From the NCBI GenBank assembly GCA_958296295.1, contig OY282460.1, forward strand, positions 62,001-126,000: 64,000 bases of DNA. Reading direction: 5' to 3'. The first letter of the stretch is position 1; each line of letters opens with the position of its first letter. Of the stretch, positions 10,246-19,417 are shown in pieces. The notes beneath the pieces are model-generated. The model was not told the DNA's origin. It made no database searches and saw only the letters and a list, made by a program, of their open reading frames with translations. This stretch comes from an uncultured Pseudomonadales bacterium. Lineage in GTDB: Bacteria > Pseudomonadota > Gammaproteobacteria > Pseudomonadales > Azotimanducaceae. The translations under genes and the position numbers were made by a program.

Positions 10246-11003
10246 CAACCTTCCCCCGCGGCGAACAGCAGAATGGTCACCCTGGGCGGCACGCCGATCT
10301 CGATCCCGCCTCGCACGCGCCCCGTGCCGGGGGCTTTGCGCAGTTGCTCGTGCATCCAGCGGGCGTCGGCGTCGGAACCGGCGCGAATGGTCACGCGGGC
10401 GTTGCGGCGCCGCGCTTGGCTGCCGAAAGCCGCGAGCCTGGCGGCGGCCGCGGGGTGGCGCTCGCGCACGGCGCGATGCGCCAAGTCCAGCGTCAGCCGT
10501 TCGGCATTGGCCAACAGCTGAACTTGCCGCCAGAGCGGCGCGATGCCGGGGTGGCGCGAATCCACCTGCCGGGCGCGTTCGAGCATCACCCGGGCGGAAC
10601 GCCAGCTCTCGCGGCCGATGGCGCGGTGCGCCAGGGCGATGTAGCGCTCCACGATGCGCTCCTTGCCGGCTTGCGCTTCCGGCAGATGCGGCGCCAGCTC
10701 CAGCGCCCTGGCGAAGTGCGTGTACGCGTTGTCGTCCGGCGGCGTGAGCAGCCGATCCTCGGCCAGCGCCCGTTCGGCGGCCGCAAGGACGGCGAACACG
10801 GCGTCGTCCGGTTGCGCCGGCGGGGTTCGCGCGGATGGCGGCGAAGCCGGGCCGACCGGCGGCGAGGCCGAAGGCGGCGGCACGCACGCTGTCGCGAGCG
10901 TCAGCGACACCAAGGCGCCGAGGCGCCGGGCGCCGCCGACCGGGACGCGCCGGGGCGTGGCCGAGGTGTGCTCCGCTTCGTCATGCCGCGTCCGCATCGC
11001 CAA
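10245..11003 (-). CDS. Predicted outer-membrane lipoprotein with TPR-like helices
   Basis: 252 residues. A basic N-terminus is followed by LVSLTLATAC, a lipobox with Cys at about residue 40, then a Pro/Ala-rich linker. The middle (about 70-180) is a run of Ala/Arg/Leu-rich helix pairs such as AYTHFARALELAPHLPEAQA and VMLERARQVDSRHPG, typical of tetratricopeptide repeats. The C-terminus (RVTIRAGSDADARWM..) is a short beta segment seen in proteins of this general type, but I assign no function. It is coupled to the copper chaperone downstream. The ISAs1-type element is inserted 54 bp upstream of its start and may have separated it from its native promoter. Confidence 0.65.
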   Translation of the reverse strand: MAMRTRHDEAEHTSATPRRVPVGGARRLGALVSLTLATACVPPPSASPPVGPASPPSARTPPAQPDDAVFAVLAAAERALAEDRLLTPPDDNAYTHFARALELAPHLPEAQAGKERIVERYIALAHRAIGRESWRSARVMLERARQVDSRHPGIAPLWRQVQLLANAERLTLDLAHRAVRERHPAAAARLAAFGSQARRRNARVTIRAGSDADARWMHEQLRKAPGTGRVRGGIEIGVPPRVTILLFAAGEG

Positions 11004-11047
11004 CTCGACGCCCCTGGCCGCTACTGCGCGGATTGTAGACCAAGCCC

Positions 11048-11077
11048 GGAAAAGCCCCAGGGTGATTTCATGCTAGC
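11048..11077 (+). repeat. Left end of the IS: target duplication plus inverted repeat
   Basis: The direct repeat GGAAAAGCCC is at 11048-11057, directly followed by the left inverted repeat beginning CAGGG at 11058. The first 20 bp of the inverted repeat match the right end at 17 of 20 positions. A CAGGG terminus and 8-10 bp duplications are typical of the ISAs1 family. Confidence 0.92.
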
Positions 11078-13167
11078 GATCGTTGCGCTCGGGGGGACGC
11101 GCGGCGGCGGAGGGAGGCGGGCGCGGCGGCGGCGGGAGGCGGAGGCAAGCCGGCGACGGAAGCGCGGGCGACGGCTTTGTTCGGGTTCGGCGTCTTGCGC
11201 GGGCCGTCGGCGCGCTGTTCGGCCAAGCCGGGCGGCCGGCCGGGCACGGCGCCGCGCCGCGCGGCGGCGGGTTGGGCGGATTGCGGGCGCCGAAGGCGCT
11301 CAGTCGGGATCGAGGATGGCGTCGAGGGCGTCGCGGCGCCGCATCATGAAGTGGAGGTTCGCCTCGGGCACGTGGCGGAAGCCGCGGTGGAAGACGACGG
11401 CGAGCGCGATGTTGTTGAGAGTGGCGTTGTTGGAGGGCCCGTGGCGGGCGCGGATGCGGCTGGCGTCCTCGCCGAGGGTGGCGTCGCGGCGGTGGTGGTT
11501 GCCGTTCTCGACCTGCCAGTGGCCGCGGTTCCAGGCCAGCAGGCGGTCGGGGCCGGCGCGCCCGGCGTCCACGGACGTGATGCCGTAGGCGGTCTCGGTG
11601 GAGGTGGCGCCGGTCTTGACGACGGTCCGCTCGCGGATCACGCGGAACGCCTGGCGGGCGTGCGCGAAGGAGGCGAGCGCGCCCGGCAGGAGGTCGCGCG
11701 CGGCGATGCTCCGCGTCTCGACGCGGCCGTGCCCCTTGGCCGGGCCGTCGGCGTGGCGGCGGACGGCCGGCGCGTCCCAGTCGACGGTCTCGAGCAGCGC
11801 GAAGGTGTCGGGACAGTTGGCCTTGACGTCGAACATGTAGTCTGCCCCGTGGATGTCGACGATGGCGCGCTCGGTGTCGGCGCAGGCGTGCAGGGCGTCG
11901 AGGGTGAGCACGCAGCCGCGCAGGTCGACGTCGTCGAGCAGCGCCCGCACCGCGGCCGTCTCGCCGCCCTCGTCGCGGCAGCAGCGGCTCGCCAGCGGGC
12001 GCCCGCCGTGCGTGACCAGCGTGGCGGTCTCGAAGCGGGCGCCGTCGGCGGCGTGGCGGTTGGCGCCGCGGATGCGCTTGCCGTCGGCGGCGAGGGCGGG
12101 CAGGTCGGACGACTCCGCGAAGCGCGGCGCCGCCCACTGGCGCAGCACGTCGGCCAGGGCGTCCGGGTCGGTGTCCGCGAGCACCCGGCAGAAGGTCGAG
12201 TCCGACGGCGCCGTCCAGCGCCCGTCGGCGTCGCGCCACGCCCCCAGAACGCGCAGTTCGCGCTGGTCGAGGCCGCGCGCGAACCGTTCCGTCGCCACCG
12301 GCCCGAGCTGCCCGGCGAGCCGGGCGAGTGCGCAGATCGACAGCACCGTCGCCAAGCCGTGCTTGCGCCCCTGGCCGCGCCGGCAGTCGGGCATCGCCGC
12401 GAACAGGTCGCGCAGCGAGGCCAGTTCCGTTCCCGCGTAGCGCACCGGCGTCGCCCGGCACGACCACTCCGCGCGGTCGACCGGATCCGCCAGCCGCGCC
12501 GCCGCGTCCCGCCGCAGCGGACGGACGAACATCACCTTCGGCGTCGAGTGCGGATCCGTGTACGCGCCGTTGTGCCGCGCGAAGCCCCGCGTGCTCCCCA
12601 GCCGCGTCCAGTTCGAGGCGTCGTAGCAGCCGCCCCAGTACCGCAACGGATCCACGAACGTCTCCGCCAACTCCAGCGCGTGGCCGTGCGCCGCCCGCCA
12701 GTCCGCGCTCAGCCGCCGCAGGCTCAGCCCCAGCGTCCGCGAGGCCAGGTTCCTCATCCCCAGCGCCTCGGGCAGAATCAGGAACCGCGTGTTGTTGCCG
12801 ATCAGGTGCAACCGCCGGAACTGCACCGAGCGGTGCCAGCCCAGCCAGCGGTCCCGCGGCGCGCACTTGAAGGCGCCCGACTGCCAGCCCACCAGCGCCA
12901 GCCAATGCCCCCGCCACACCGCCACGTGCCGCAGCCCGCGTCCCGCGAACTGCCGGAACCCCAGATAGTGGTGCGCCGCCATCAGCGCGTCCCACCGGCG
13001 CCGCTCGTCCGCCCGCGCCGGACGCACCTCCACCTCCCGCAACGACACTTCCGCCCTGTCGAACGCCGCCTCCATCGCCCCTTTATAGGGCAAACGCCGG
13101 CAAATAGCCAGCTCTTTCAAAGCGACTTCCGCCGTCAACACCTTGGAGCTAGCGTGAAATAGCCCTG
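11058..13167 (-). mobile_element. Complete ISAs1-family insertion sequence with DUF4338-fused transposase
   Basis: A 2110-bp element bounded by 20-bp inverted repeats (17/20 identical, ending CAGGG/CCCTG) and by perfect 10-bp direct repeats GGAAAAGCCC at 11048-11057 and 13168-13177. It holds one gene on the minus strand. Typical ISAs1 elements are about 1.2-1.5 kb; the extra length here is the DUF4338 domain at the transposase N-terminus. The perfect duplication implies a fairly recent insertion, into the gap between the lipoprotein gene and pheA. The 240 bp between the transposase stop and the left end are GC-rich with no recognisable gene. Confidence 0.93.
11300..13075 (-). CDS. DUF4338-ISAs1 fusion transposase
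   Basis: 591 residues from the ATG at 13075. Residues 1 to about 190 form a DUF4338 (DruA-like) domain: WDALMAAHHYLGFRQFAGRG, LVGWQSGAFKCAPRDRW, NNTRFLILP, and GGCYDASNWTRLGSTRGF. Residues about 220-591 are an ISAs1 DDE transposase: LRDLFAAMPDCRRGQGRKHG, LAADGKRIRG (first Asp), LTLDALHA (second Asp), and NRGHWQVENGNHHRRD with its Glu, followed by the ED..R..R tail. All catalytic positions look intact. Upstream in-frame codons run outside the element, so 13075 is the sensible start. Confidence 0.9.
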   Translation of the reverse strand: MEAAFDRAEVSLREVEVRPARADERRRWDALMAAHHYLGFRQFAGRGLRHVAVWRGHWLALVGWQSGAFKCAPRDRWLGWHRSVQFRRLHLIGNNTRFLILPEALGMRNLASRTLGLSLRRLSADWRAAHGHALELAETFVDPLRYWGGCYDASNWTRLGSTRGFARHNGAYTDPHSTPKVMFVRPLRRDAAARLADPVDRAEWSCRATPVRYAGTELASLRDLFAAMPDCRRGQGRKHGLATVLSICALARLAGQLGPVATERFARGLDQRELRVLGAWRDADGRWTAPSDSTFCRVLADTDPDALADVLRQWAAPRFAESSDLPALAADGKRIRGANRHAADGARFETATLVTHGGRPLASRCCRDEGGETAAVRALLDDVDLRGCVLTLDALHACADTERAIVDIHGADYMFDVKANCPDTFALLETVDWDAPAVRRHADGPAKGHGRVETRSIAARDLLPGALASFAHARQAFRVIRERTVVKTGATSTETAYGITSVDAGRAGPDRLLAWNRGHWQVENGNHHRRDATLGEDASRIRARHGPSNNATLNNIALAVVFHRGFRHVPEANLHFMMRRRDALDAILDPD

Positions 13168-13177
13168 GGAAAAGCCC
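13148..13177 (+). repeat. Right end of the IS: inverted repeat plus target duplication
   Basis: The right inverted repeat is 13148-13167, ending CCCTG. The second copy of the 10-bp target duplication GGAAAAGCCC follows at 13168-13177. Confidence 0.92.
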
Positions 13178-13240
13178 GCACGGATATTGCAGGCGACGGG
13201 CTGACGCTGTAGTTTCGCCAAACATGACTGCCAAGCACCA

Positions 13241-14371
13241 ATGCCGACCCCGCCGGCCGGCCAGCGCATGAGCGACGACGCCGAAACGGCGTTGCGGCAG
13301 ACGCGGGATCGCATCGACCGGATCGACCGCCAGTTGCGCTCCCTGCTGAACCAGCGGGCCGCTTGCGCCAAGGAGATCGCCGCCACCAAGGCCGCGGTGG
13401 GGACGGACGAGACGCCGGCGTTCTACCGCCCGGAACGGGAGGCGCAGATCCTCGCCCGTTTGCGCGCCGAGAACGAAGGGCCGCTGCCGGACGATCACAT
13501 CGAACGCCTGTTCCGCGAGATCATCTCCTGCTGCCTGTCCCTGGAACAACCTCTTACCATCGCGTGCCTAGGGCCCGCCGGCACCTACACCGAGACCGCC
13601 GCCATCAAGCAGTTCGGCCACTTCGCCAAGATGCGCGCGCTGCCCTCCGTGGCGGACGTGTTCCGCGAGGTGGAATCCGGCGCCGCGCACTACGGCGTGG
13701 TGGCGGTGGAGAACAGCACCGACGGCATGGTGAAGCACACCCTGGATTGCCTTTCGGCCTCGCCGCTGCGCGTTTGCGCGGAAGTGGAGCTGCCCATTCA
13801 CCACGCCTTGCTCGTGCGCCGCGGCACGGACCCGGCGGCGCTCACGGAGGTGTTCGCTCACGAGCAATCCCTCGCGCAGTGCCGCCACTGGTTGGACATG
13901 CATCACCCGGCGTTGGCGCGCACGCCGGTGGCGAGCAACGCCGAAGCGGCCCGCATCGCCGCGGAACGCGACGGCGTGGCGGCCATCGCCGGCGAACCCG
14001 CCGCCGATCGCTACGCTCTCGCGGTGCTGGCGGATCGCATCGAGGATCAGCCGGGCAACAAGACGCGCTTTTTCGTCATCGGCGATCAGCAAGTGCGTCC
14101 GAGCGGCCGCGACCGCACTTCGCTGCTCGTCTCCACGCGCAACGAGCCCGGCGCGCTGTACCGGGTTCTGGAGCCGTTCCACCGCCACGGCATCAGTTTG
14201 ACGCGCATCGAGTCCCGGCCCTCGAAATCGTCGAGCTGGCAGTACGTCTTTTTCATCGATTTCGAGGGGCATGGCGAAGAGCCGATCATTGGCGAGGTGT
14301 TGGCGGAACTGGGGCGCAGCGCGACTTCGGTGAAGAACCTCGGCTCCTATCCGCGGGCCGCTTCCGCGTGA
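13241..14371 (+). CDS. pheA: Bifunctional chorismate mutase / prephenate dehydratase (P-protein)
   Basis: 376 residues from the ATG at 13241; a second ATG at 13268 gives MSDDAE and is equally possible. Residues about 12-95 are an AroQ chorismate mutase (TRDRIDRIDRQLRSLLNQRA and the ..AFYRPEREAQIL segment). Residues about 105-285 are prephenate dehydratase with GPAGTYTETAA, VVAVENSTDGMV and the catalytic NKTRFFVIG. A C-terminal ACT domain has GALYRVLEPF and ESRPSK, the phenylalanine-binding regulatory site. It commits chorismate to phenylalanine. Its TGA overlaps the GTG of hisC. Confidence 0.96.
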   Translation: MPTPPAGQRMSDDAETALRQTRDRIDRIDRQLRSLLNQRAACAKEIAATKAAVGTDETPAFYRPEREAQILARLRAENEGPLPDDHIERLFREIISCCLSLEQPLTIACLGPAGTYTETAAIKQFGHFAKMRALPSVADVFREVESGAAHYGVVAVENSTDGMVKHTLDCLSASPLRVCAEVELPIHHALLVRRGTDPAALTEVFAHEQSLAQCRHWLDMHHPALARTPVASNAEAARIAAERDGVAAIAGEPAADRYALAVLADRIEDQPGNKTRFFVIGDQQVRPSGRDRTSLLVSTRNEPGALYRVLEPFHRHGISLTRIESRPSKSSSWQYVFFIDFEGHGEEPIIGEVLAELGRSATSVKNLGSYPRAASA

Positions 14372-15477
14372 CGCTGGCGGGCAACGTCAACGGCGCGGTG
14401 GCCGGCATCGCCGCGTACCGTCCCGGCAAGCCGGTGGAGGAGCTGGAGCGCGAGCGCGGCGTCTTGAACGCCGTGAAGTTGGCCAGCAACGAAAATCCGC
14501 GCGGCCCGTCGCCGAAGGCGCGGGCGGCGTTGCAAGCCGCCGCCGCGGGCCTCGGCCGCTATCCCGATGGCGGCGGCGTCCGCCTGAAGAGCGCGCTGGC
14601 CGAGCAGCTGGGCGTCGCGGCGAGCCGCATCACCCTCGGCAACGGTTCCAACGACGTGCTGGAGCTGGCCGGCCGGGTGGCCATCTCGCCCGGCAGCAAC
14701 GGCGTCATGGACCAATACTGTTTCGTGGTCTACCCGCTCGCGGTGACCGCCGCTGGCGGCATTGTGCGCAAGACGCCGTCGAAGGACTGGGGGCACGATC
14801 TGGCCGCGTTGGCCGCCGCCGTCGATGCGAACACGCGCATCGTCTACTTGGCCAACCCGAACAATCCCACCGGCACCTGGGTGGACGAAGCGGCCCTCGA
14901 GCGTTTCCTCGGCGACGTGCCGCGCCACGTCTGGGTGGTGTTGGACGAGGCCTACGCCGAGTACGTCACCGCGCCGGGTTTTCCCGACGGGGTGCGTTTG
15001 GCGGCGACGCATCCGAATCTCGTGGTCACGCGCACGTTCTCCAAGATCCACGGCTTGGCGGCGCTGCGCGTGGGCTACTCGGTGAGCTCGCCGGAGTTCG
15101 CGGACTTGATGAACCGCATTCGGCAACCCTTCAACGTCGGCAGCTTGGGGTTGGCGGCGGCCGAAGCCGCCCTCGAGGACGCGGATTTCGTGGCCGAAAG
15201 CCGCCGCCTCAACACCGCCGGCATGGCGCGTGTCGAACGCGGTCTGGCGGCGCTCGGCTTGGACCGGATTCCCTCCATCGGCAACTTCATCACCTTCGAC
15301 GTGGGCGCCGGCCGGGACGCGGCGGCGATCTACGACGCCCTGTTGAACGAAGGGGTGATCATCCGCCCGGTGGCCAACTACGGGATGCCGCGGCATCTGC
15401 GCGCGACCATGGGGTTGGAAGAGGAGAACGCGCGCTTTCTCGGCGCGCTCGAACGGGTGCTCGCCCCCTGGACGTGA
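14368..15477 (+). CDS. hisC: Histidinol-phosphate / aromatic aminotransferase
   Basis: 369 residues from the GTG at 14368, which overlaps the pheA stop as GTGA. Fold-type I PLP enzyme: KLASNENPRGPSP at the N-terminus, YLANPNNPTGTW, VLDEAYAEYV with the cofactor-ring Asp, and TFSKIHGLAALRVGY with the Schiff-base Lys at about 226. Its place between pheA and tyrA indicates a role in aromatic amino acid transamination, possibly alongside histidine synthesis; specificity cannot be settled from sequence. Confidence 0.94.
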   Translation: MTLAGNVNGAVAGIAAYRPGKPVEELERERGVLNAVKLASNENPRGPSPKARAALQAAAAGLGRYPDGGGVRLKSALAEQLGVAASRITLGNGSNDVLELAGRVAISPGSNGVMDQYCFVVYPLAVTAAGGIVRKTPSKDWGHDLAALAAAVDANTRIVYLANPNNPTGTWVDEAALERFLGDVPRHVWVVLDEAYAEYVTAPGFPDGVRLAATHPNLVVTRTFSKIHGLAALRVGYSVSSPEFADLMNRIRQPFNVGSLGLAAAEAALEDADFVAESRRLNTAGMARVERGLAALGLDRIPSIGNFITFDVGAGRDAAAIYDALLNEGVIIRPVANYGMPRHLRATMGLEEENARFLGALERVLAPWT

Positions 15478-16301
15478 CGGGCAGGCGGTCTCTGCTGCTC
15501 GTCGGCACGGGGCTTGTCGGCGGCTCGTTCGCGTTGGCCGCGAAGGCGGCCGGGGTCTTCGACCACGTCGTTGGCGTGGATCTCGATCCGAAGGCGCTTG
15601 CCGAGGCGGTGGCCCGGGGCGCGGTGGACGAGGCCGGAGAACCCGCCGCCGCCGAAGGTTGCGCCGCCGCGTGCGTGGCGGTTCCGGTGGCGGGAATCGC
15701 GGCGTGCGTGCGGCAGGTCGCGGCCAAGGTGCCCGTGGTGTTCGATGTCGGCAGCGTCAAACAGCCGGTGATCGACGCGCTGGCGCCGCCGCCCCACTTC
15801 GTGCCGTGCCATCCCATCGCCGGGGCCGCCGGCGGCGGCGTGGGAGCGGCGCGCGCGGATCTGTTCCGCGATCGCACGGTGGTGTTGACGCCAACGGACG
15901 CCACCGACCGCGCCGCCTTGAACGTCGTGCGCGGGTACTGGCGCGCGGTCGGCGGGCGCGTGGTGGTGGAGCGGGCGGAGGAGCACGACCGCCGTTTGGC
16001 CATGCTCAGCCATCTGCCGCATCTGCTGGCGTTCGCCTACGTGGAGGTGGCCGAGGGAGCGGGCGGTCTCGCCGGGGCCGGAAGCGGTTTCCGCGACTTC
16101 ACCCGCATCGCCGGCGCGGACGCCCAAGTGTGGGCGGACATCCTGCATGCCAACGCCGATGCCGTGCTTGGCCACCTCGACGAGTTGATGGCGGCGCTCG
16201 GCGAACTTTCCGAGGCGATGCGCGGCGACCGGGAGGCGCTGCGCGCGCGCATCGCCGCGGCGGCCCGCGTGCGCCGCGCGCTCGAGGCGGGCGGCTTGTG
16301 A
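15474..16301 (+). CDS. tyrA: Prephenate/arogenate dehydrogenase
   Basis: 275 residues, GTG start overlapping the hisC stop by GTGA. The N-terminal Rossmann fold begins LLLVGTGLVGGSFALAAKAAG with Asp at the end of strand two (VVGVDLD). DVGSVKQPV and FVPCHPIAGAAGGG are family signatures, and the helical C-terminal domain carries the catalytic His region EEHDRRLAMLSHLPHLLAF and GFRDFTRIA. It converts prephenate (or arogenate) toward tyrosine. Unlike the Pseudomonas arrangement, no aroA sequence is fused or follows. Confidence 0.94.
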   Translation: MTGRRSLLLVGTGLVGGSFALAAKAAGVFDHVVGVDLDPKALAEAVARGAVDEAGEPAAAEGCAAACVAVPVAGIAACVRQVAAKVPVVFDVGSVKQPVIDALAPPPHFVPCHPIAGAAGGGVGAARADLFRDRTVVLTPTDATDRAALNVVRGYWRAVGGRVVVERAEEHDRRLAMLSHLPHLLAFAYVEVAEGAGGLAGAGSGFRDFTRIAGADAQVWADILHANADAVLGHLDELMAALGELSEAMRGDREALRARIAAAARVRRALEAGGL

Positions 16302-16366
16302 AGCCGCGCCGTTCACGGCGCATCCCCGCCGCGGAGGCCGGGCCGACCGGGGCCCGCTTTCCGTGA
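16298..16366 (+). CDS. 22-codon ORF linking tyrA and cmk by GTGA overlaps (possible aroA scar)
   Basis: GTG at 16298 overlaps the tyrA stop as GTGA, and its TGA at 16364-16366 overlaps the GTG of cmk in the same way. The product (VKPRRSRRIPAAEAGP then TGARFP) is basic and Pro/Ala-rich with no recognisable domain. This is the slot where related genomes carry aroA, with the same overlapping style. It may be an in-frame relic of aroA, a translated linker that keeps ribosomes coupled to cmk, or chance. Confidence 0.4.
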   Translation: MKPRRSRRIPAAEAGPTGARFP

Positions 16367-17106
16367 GCGCGGCCAGCGGCACGTTGCCCGCGGCGCCGGT
16401 GATCGCCATCGACGGGCCCAGCGCTTCGGGCAAGGGCACGGTGGCGGCGGCGGTGGCCGCGCGCCTGCGCTGGGCCGTGCTCGACAGCGGCGCCTTGTAC
16501 CGGGTCGTCGGCCTGGTGGCGACGCGGCGCGGCATCGACTTGGCCGACGGCGAGGCGCTCGCCACGTTGGTTGGCGAATTGGACATCGCGTTCGCCAATG
16601 GCGCGGTGCGGGTGAACGACAAGGACGAGAGCGCCGCCATCCGGGCGCCGGCCGTGGCCGCGCCGGCGTCGCGTGTGGGCGCCGTGCCCGCCGTGCGTGA
16701 AGCGTTGCTCGTTGTTCAGCGGCGCTTTCGCCGCCCGCCGGGGCTGGTGGCGGATGGCCGCGACATGGGCACGGTGGTGTTCGCGGACGCCGAGTTGAAG
16801 GTGTTTCTCACCGCCAGCGCGGAGGCCCGGGCGCTGCGCCGCCAAAAGCAGCTTGGGCGCGCTTCGGCGCAAGACTTCAACGGCCTGCTGGCGGCCATGC
16901 GTCGGCGCGACGAGCGCGACCGCGACCGCTCGGTGGCGCCGTTGACGGCCGCCCCGGACGCCGTGGTGATCGACTCCACCACCATGCCCGCGGCCGCGGT
17001 GGTGGACCAAGTGCTGACGCTCGCCGGGCGCAAGGGGCTCCGGGGGGCGGCTTCCGCGCCCGCCACCCGGGCCCGCCGGACGCCGGCGAGGGCAAGTTCT
17101 TGTTGA
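16363..17106 (+). CDS. cmk: Cytidylate kinase
   Basis: 247 residues, GTG start. P-loop VIAIDGPSASGKGTVAAAVA, LDSGALYRVVGL for CMP binding, LVADGRDMGTVVFADAELKVFLTAS, and the lid region RRRDERDRDRSVAPL. It phosphorylates CMP/dCMP. The C-terminus carries about 20 extra Ala/Arg-rich residues beyond the usual end. The gene lies in the conserved cmk-rpsA order, and a likely rpsA promoter sits over its last codon. Confidence 0.95.
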   Translation: MSAASGTLPAAPVIAIDGPSASGKGTVAAAVAARLRWAVLDSGALYRVVGLVATRRGIDLADGEALATLVGELDIAFANGAVRVNDKDESAAIRAPAVAAPASRVGAVPAVREALLVVQRRFRRPPGLVADGRDMGTVVFADAELKVFLTASAEARALRRQKQLGRASAQDFNGLLAAMRRRDERDRDRSVAPLTAAPDAVVIDSTTMPAAAVVDQVLTLAGRKGLRGAASAPATRARRTPARASSC

Positions 17107-17131
17107 ATGCGATCGCCGGCGGTGCTAGTCT
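17103..17131 (+). promoter_or_regulatory. Probable rpsA promoter
   Basis: TTGAAT at 17103-17108 and TAGTCT at 17126-17131 are separated by 17 bp; the -10 has an upstream TGC, making it extended. It overlaps the cmk stop codon and leaves about 150 bp of leader before rpsA. Confidence 0.5.
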
Positions 17132-17280
17132 GTCCCGCCTTCCAAAAACCAACGGTTCGGCGCGCTCGCGGTAGGCGGCGGCGCGACGGGTGCGTCATGC
17201 GCCCGTCGAACGCTTGCCCCGGCTGGCGACACGCGGAACCCGGAAATCGCACACGCAGTGCCTGAAACGTCACGAGGAAC

Positions 17281-19047
17281 ATGGCAGAAGACCTGGACAC
17301 CACATTGGACGCGCCGGACTTGTCGCCGGTAGACGCCGCCGATCCGCCGGAGGCGCCGGACGAGGACAGCTTCAAGGCGCTCTTCGAGAGCAGCTGGGAC
17401 ACCAGCGTGATGGAGCCGGGCAGCATCGTCACCGGCACCATCGTCGACATCGACAAGGACTTCGTGGTCGTGTACGCCGGCCTCAAATCCGAAGGCAAGA
17501 TTCCGCGCAACCAGTTCACCGCCGACGGCGACGAAGAAGCGCTGGAAATCGGCGACGACGTGAAAGTCGTGATGGAGACGGTGGACGACGGCCGCGGCGA
17601 GACGCGGCTTTCGCGAGAGAAAGCGCGCCGCGCCGAAAGCTGGGAGATGCTGGAGGACGCCTTCGAGAACAACACCGCCGTGAAGGGCTTGCTGAACGGC
17701 AAGGTCAAAGGCGGTTTCACCGTGGACATCAACGACATCCGGGCGTTCCTGCCGGGCTCGCTGGTGGACATCCGGCCGCTCCGGGAGACGGCGCATCTCG
17801 AAGGCCGCGACTTGGATTTCAAGGTCATCAAGCTGGATCAGCGCCGCAACAACGTCGTTGTTTCCCGCCGCGCCGTGCTGGAGGAAGAGAACAGCGCGGA
17901 ACGCGAAGCCCTGCTCGCCTCGCTGCAGGAAGGGCAGGAAGTGAAGGGCGTGGTGAAGAACCTGACGGACTACGGCGCTTTTGTGGACTTGGGCGGCATC
18001 GACGGGCTGTTGCACATCACCGACATGGCTTGGCGGCGTGTTCGCCATCCCAGCGAAATGGTGGGCGTGGGCGACGAGGTGATGGTGAAGATCCTGCGCT
18101 TCGACCGGGAAAAGAACCGCGTGTCCCTCGGCATGAAGCAGCTCGGCGACGACCCGTGGATAAACCTCACGCGCCGCTATCCCGAGCAGGCGCGGGTGCA
18201 AGCCACCGTCACCAACCTCACGGACTACGGCTGCTTCGCGGAAATCGAAGAAGGCGTCGAGGGCTTGGTGCACGTCTCGGAAATGGACTGGACCAACAAG
18301 AACGTGCATCCGTCCAAGATCGTCGCCGTGGGCGAGCAGATCGAAGTGATGGTGCTCGACATCGACGAAGACCGGCGCCGCATTTCGCTTGGCATCAAGC
18401 AGTGCCGCGCCAATCCCTGGGACGAGTTCGCCGCCGCCCACAAGCCCGACGACCGCATTCGCGGCCGCATCAAATCCATCACGGATTTCGGCATCTTCGT
18501 CGGACTCGCCGGCGGCATCGACGGGTTGGTGTACGTCTCGGACATCTCGTGGAACGAACCCGGCGAGAAGGCCGTGCGCCGCTACAGCAAGGGCGAGGAG
18601 ATCGACACGGTCATCCTCTCCATCGATTCGGATCGCGAGCGCATCTCGCTCGGCGTCAAGCAACTGGATCTGGACCCGTTCGCCGACTACATCTCCGAGC
18701 ACCCGCGCGGCAGCGTCGTGCAGGGGGAAGTGGTGGCGGTGGAACCGAAGGAGGCCACCATCCGCTTGGCCGCCGAGGTCGACGGGCGCTTGCGCGCCGC
18801 GGAGATGGCGGTGGAACGGGTGGACGACGCGCGTTCGGCGTTCTCCCTGGGCGACGAGGTGACGGCGAAGATCATCGGCATAGACCGCAAAAGCCGAACC
18901 ATCAACCTCTCGATCAAGGCGCGCACCAAGGACGAAGAGAGCCAAGCCCATCAGGACTACCGGAAACAGGACACGGCCACGCCCGGCCCGACGACTATCG
19001 GGGACCTCATCAAGAAGCAGATGGCCCACCGCGACGACGAACGCTAG
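17281..19047 (+). CDS. rpsA: 30S ribosomal protein S1
   Basis: 588 residues; the ATG follows a GAGGAAC site. After an acidic N-terminus there are six S1 (OB-fold) domains. The later ones show repeating signatures such as [40 protein letters not shown] and [20 protein letters not shown]. Each ends with an R.SLG.KQ-type strand. It delivers mRNA to the 30S subunit. The length is typical of a proteobacterial S1, and the acidic, Lys-poor composition fits the GC-rich genome. The 174-bp leader could be long enough for autogenous control, but I see no specific element. Confidence 0.97.
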   Translation: MAEDLDTTLDAPDLSPVDAADPPEAPDEDSFKALFESSWDTSVMEPGSIVTGTIVDIDKDFVVVYAGLKSEGKIPRNQFTADGDEEALEIGDDVKVVMETVDDGRGETRLSREKARRAESWEMLEDAFENNTAVKGLLNGKVKGGFTVDINDIRAFLPGSLVDIRPLRETAHLEGRDLDFKVIKLDQRRNNVVVSRRAVLEEENSAEREALLASLQEGQEVKGVVKNLTDYGAFVDLGGIDGLLHITDMAWRRVRHPSEMVGVGDEVMVKILRFDREKNRVSLGMKQLGDDPWINLTRRYPEQARVQATVTNLTDYGCFAEIEEGVEGLVHVSEMDWTNKNVHPSKIVAVGEQIEVMVLDIDEDRRRISLGIKQCRANPWDEFAAAHKPDDRIRGRIKSITDFGIFVGLAGGIDGLVYVSDISWNEPGEKAVRRYSKGEEIDTVILSIDSDRERISLGVKQLDLDPFADYISEHPRGSVVQGEVVAVEPKEATIRLAAEVDGRLRAAEMAVERVDDARSAFSLGDEVTAKIIGIDRKSRTINLSIKARTKDEESQAHQDYRKQDTATPGPTTIGDLIKKQMAHRDDER

Positions 19048-19084
19048 GATCGGCCGAGCCCGCGAAACGCCATACCCGCCGCCC

Positions 19085-19417
19085 ATGACCAGAGCCGAAC
19101 TCATCGAGAAGCTGACCGCCGGACAACGCCATCTGGCGGCGGCGGATCTGGAGGCGGCGGTGAAGCTGCTGCTCGGCGAGATGTCCGGGGCGTTGGCCGC
19201 CGGAGACCGCATCGAGGTGCGCGGATTCGGCAGTTTCCGTGTGCGTTACCGGCCGCCGCGCATTGGCCGCAACCCGCGCACCGGCACCGCCGTGAGCCTG
19301 CCGGGCAAATACGCGCCGCACTTCAAGCCCGGCAAGGCGTTGCGGGAAAGAGTCAACGACGGCGCCGCGCAGCAGGCGGGGACGGCCTCGCCCCAGCAAG
19401 GCGATGGCTTGGCGTAG
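19085..19417 (+). CDS. ihfB: Integration host factor subunit beta
   Basis: 110 residues of the HU/IHF fold: [17 protein letters not shown], then [20 protein letters not shown] and [20 protein letters not shown], where the Pro in the beta arm (RNPRTG) intercalates into DNA. A 15-20 residue C-terminal tail is longer than usual. The position directly after rpsA is the canonical one. Confidence 0.95.
   Translation: MTRAELIEKLTAGQRHLAAADLEAAVKLLLGEMSGALAAGDRIEVRGFGSFRVRYRPPRIGRNPRTGTAVSLPGKYAPHFKPGKALRERVNDGAAQQAGTASPQQGDGLA

Noticed and set aside
11177..13162. 661-codon open frame opposite the transposase
   Set aside because: Antisense shadow of the ISAs1 transposase; Arg/Pro/Ala-biased composition and no domain.
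17190..19088. 632-codon frame overlapping rpsA
   Set aside because: Arg/Gly-rich out-of-frame reading of the S1 gene.
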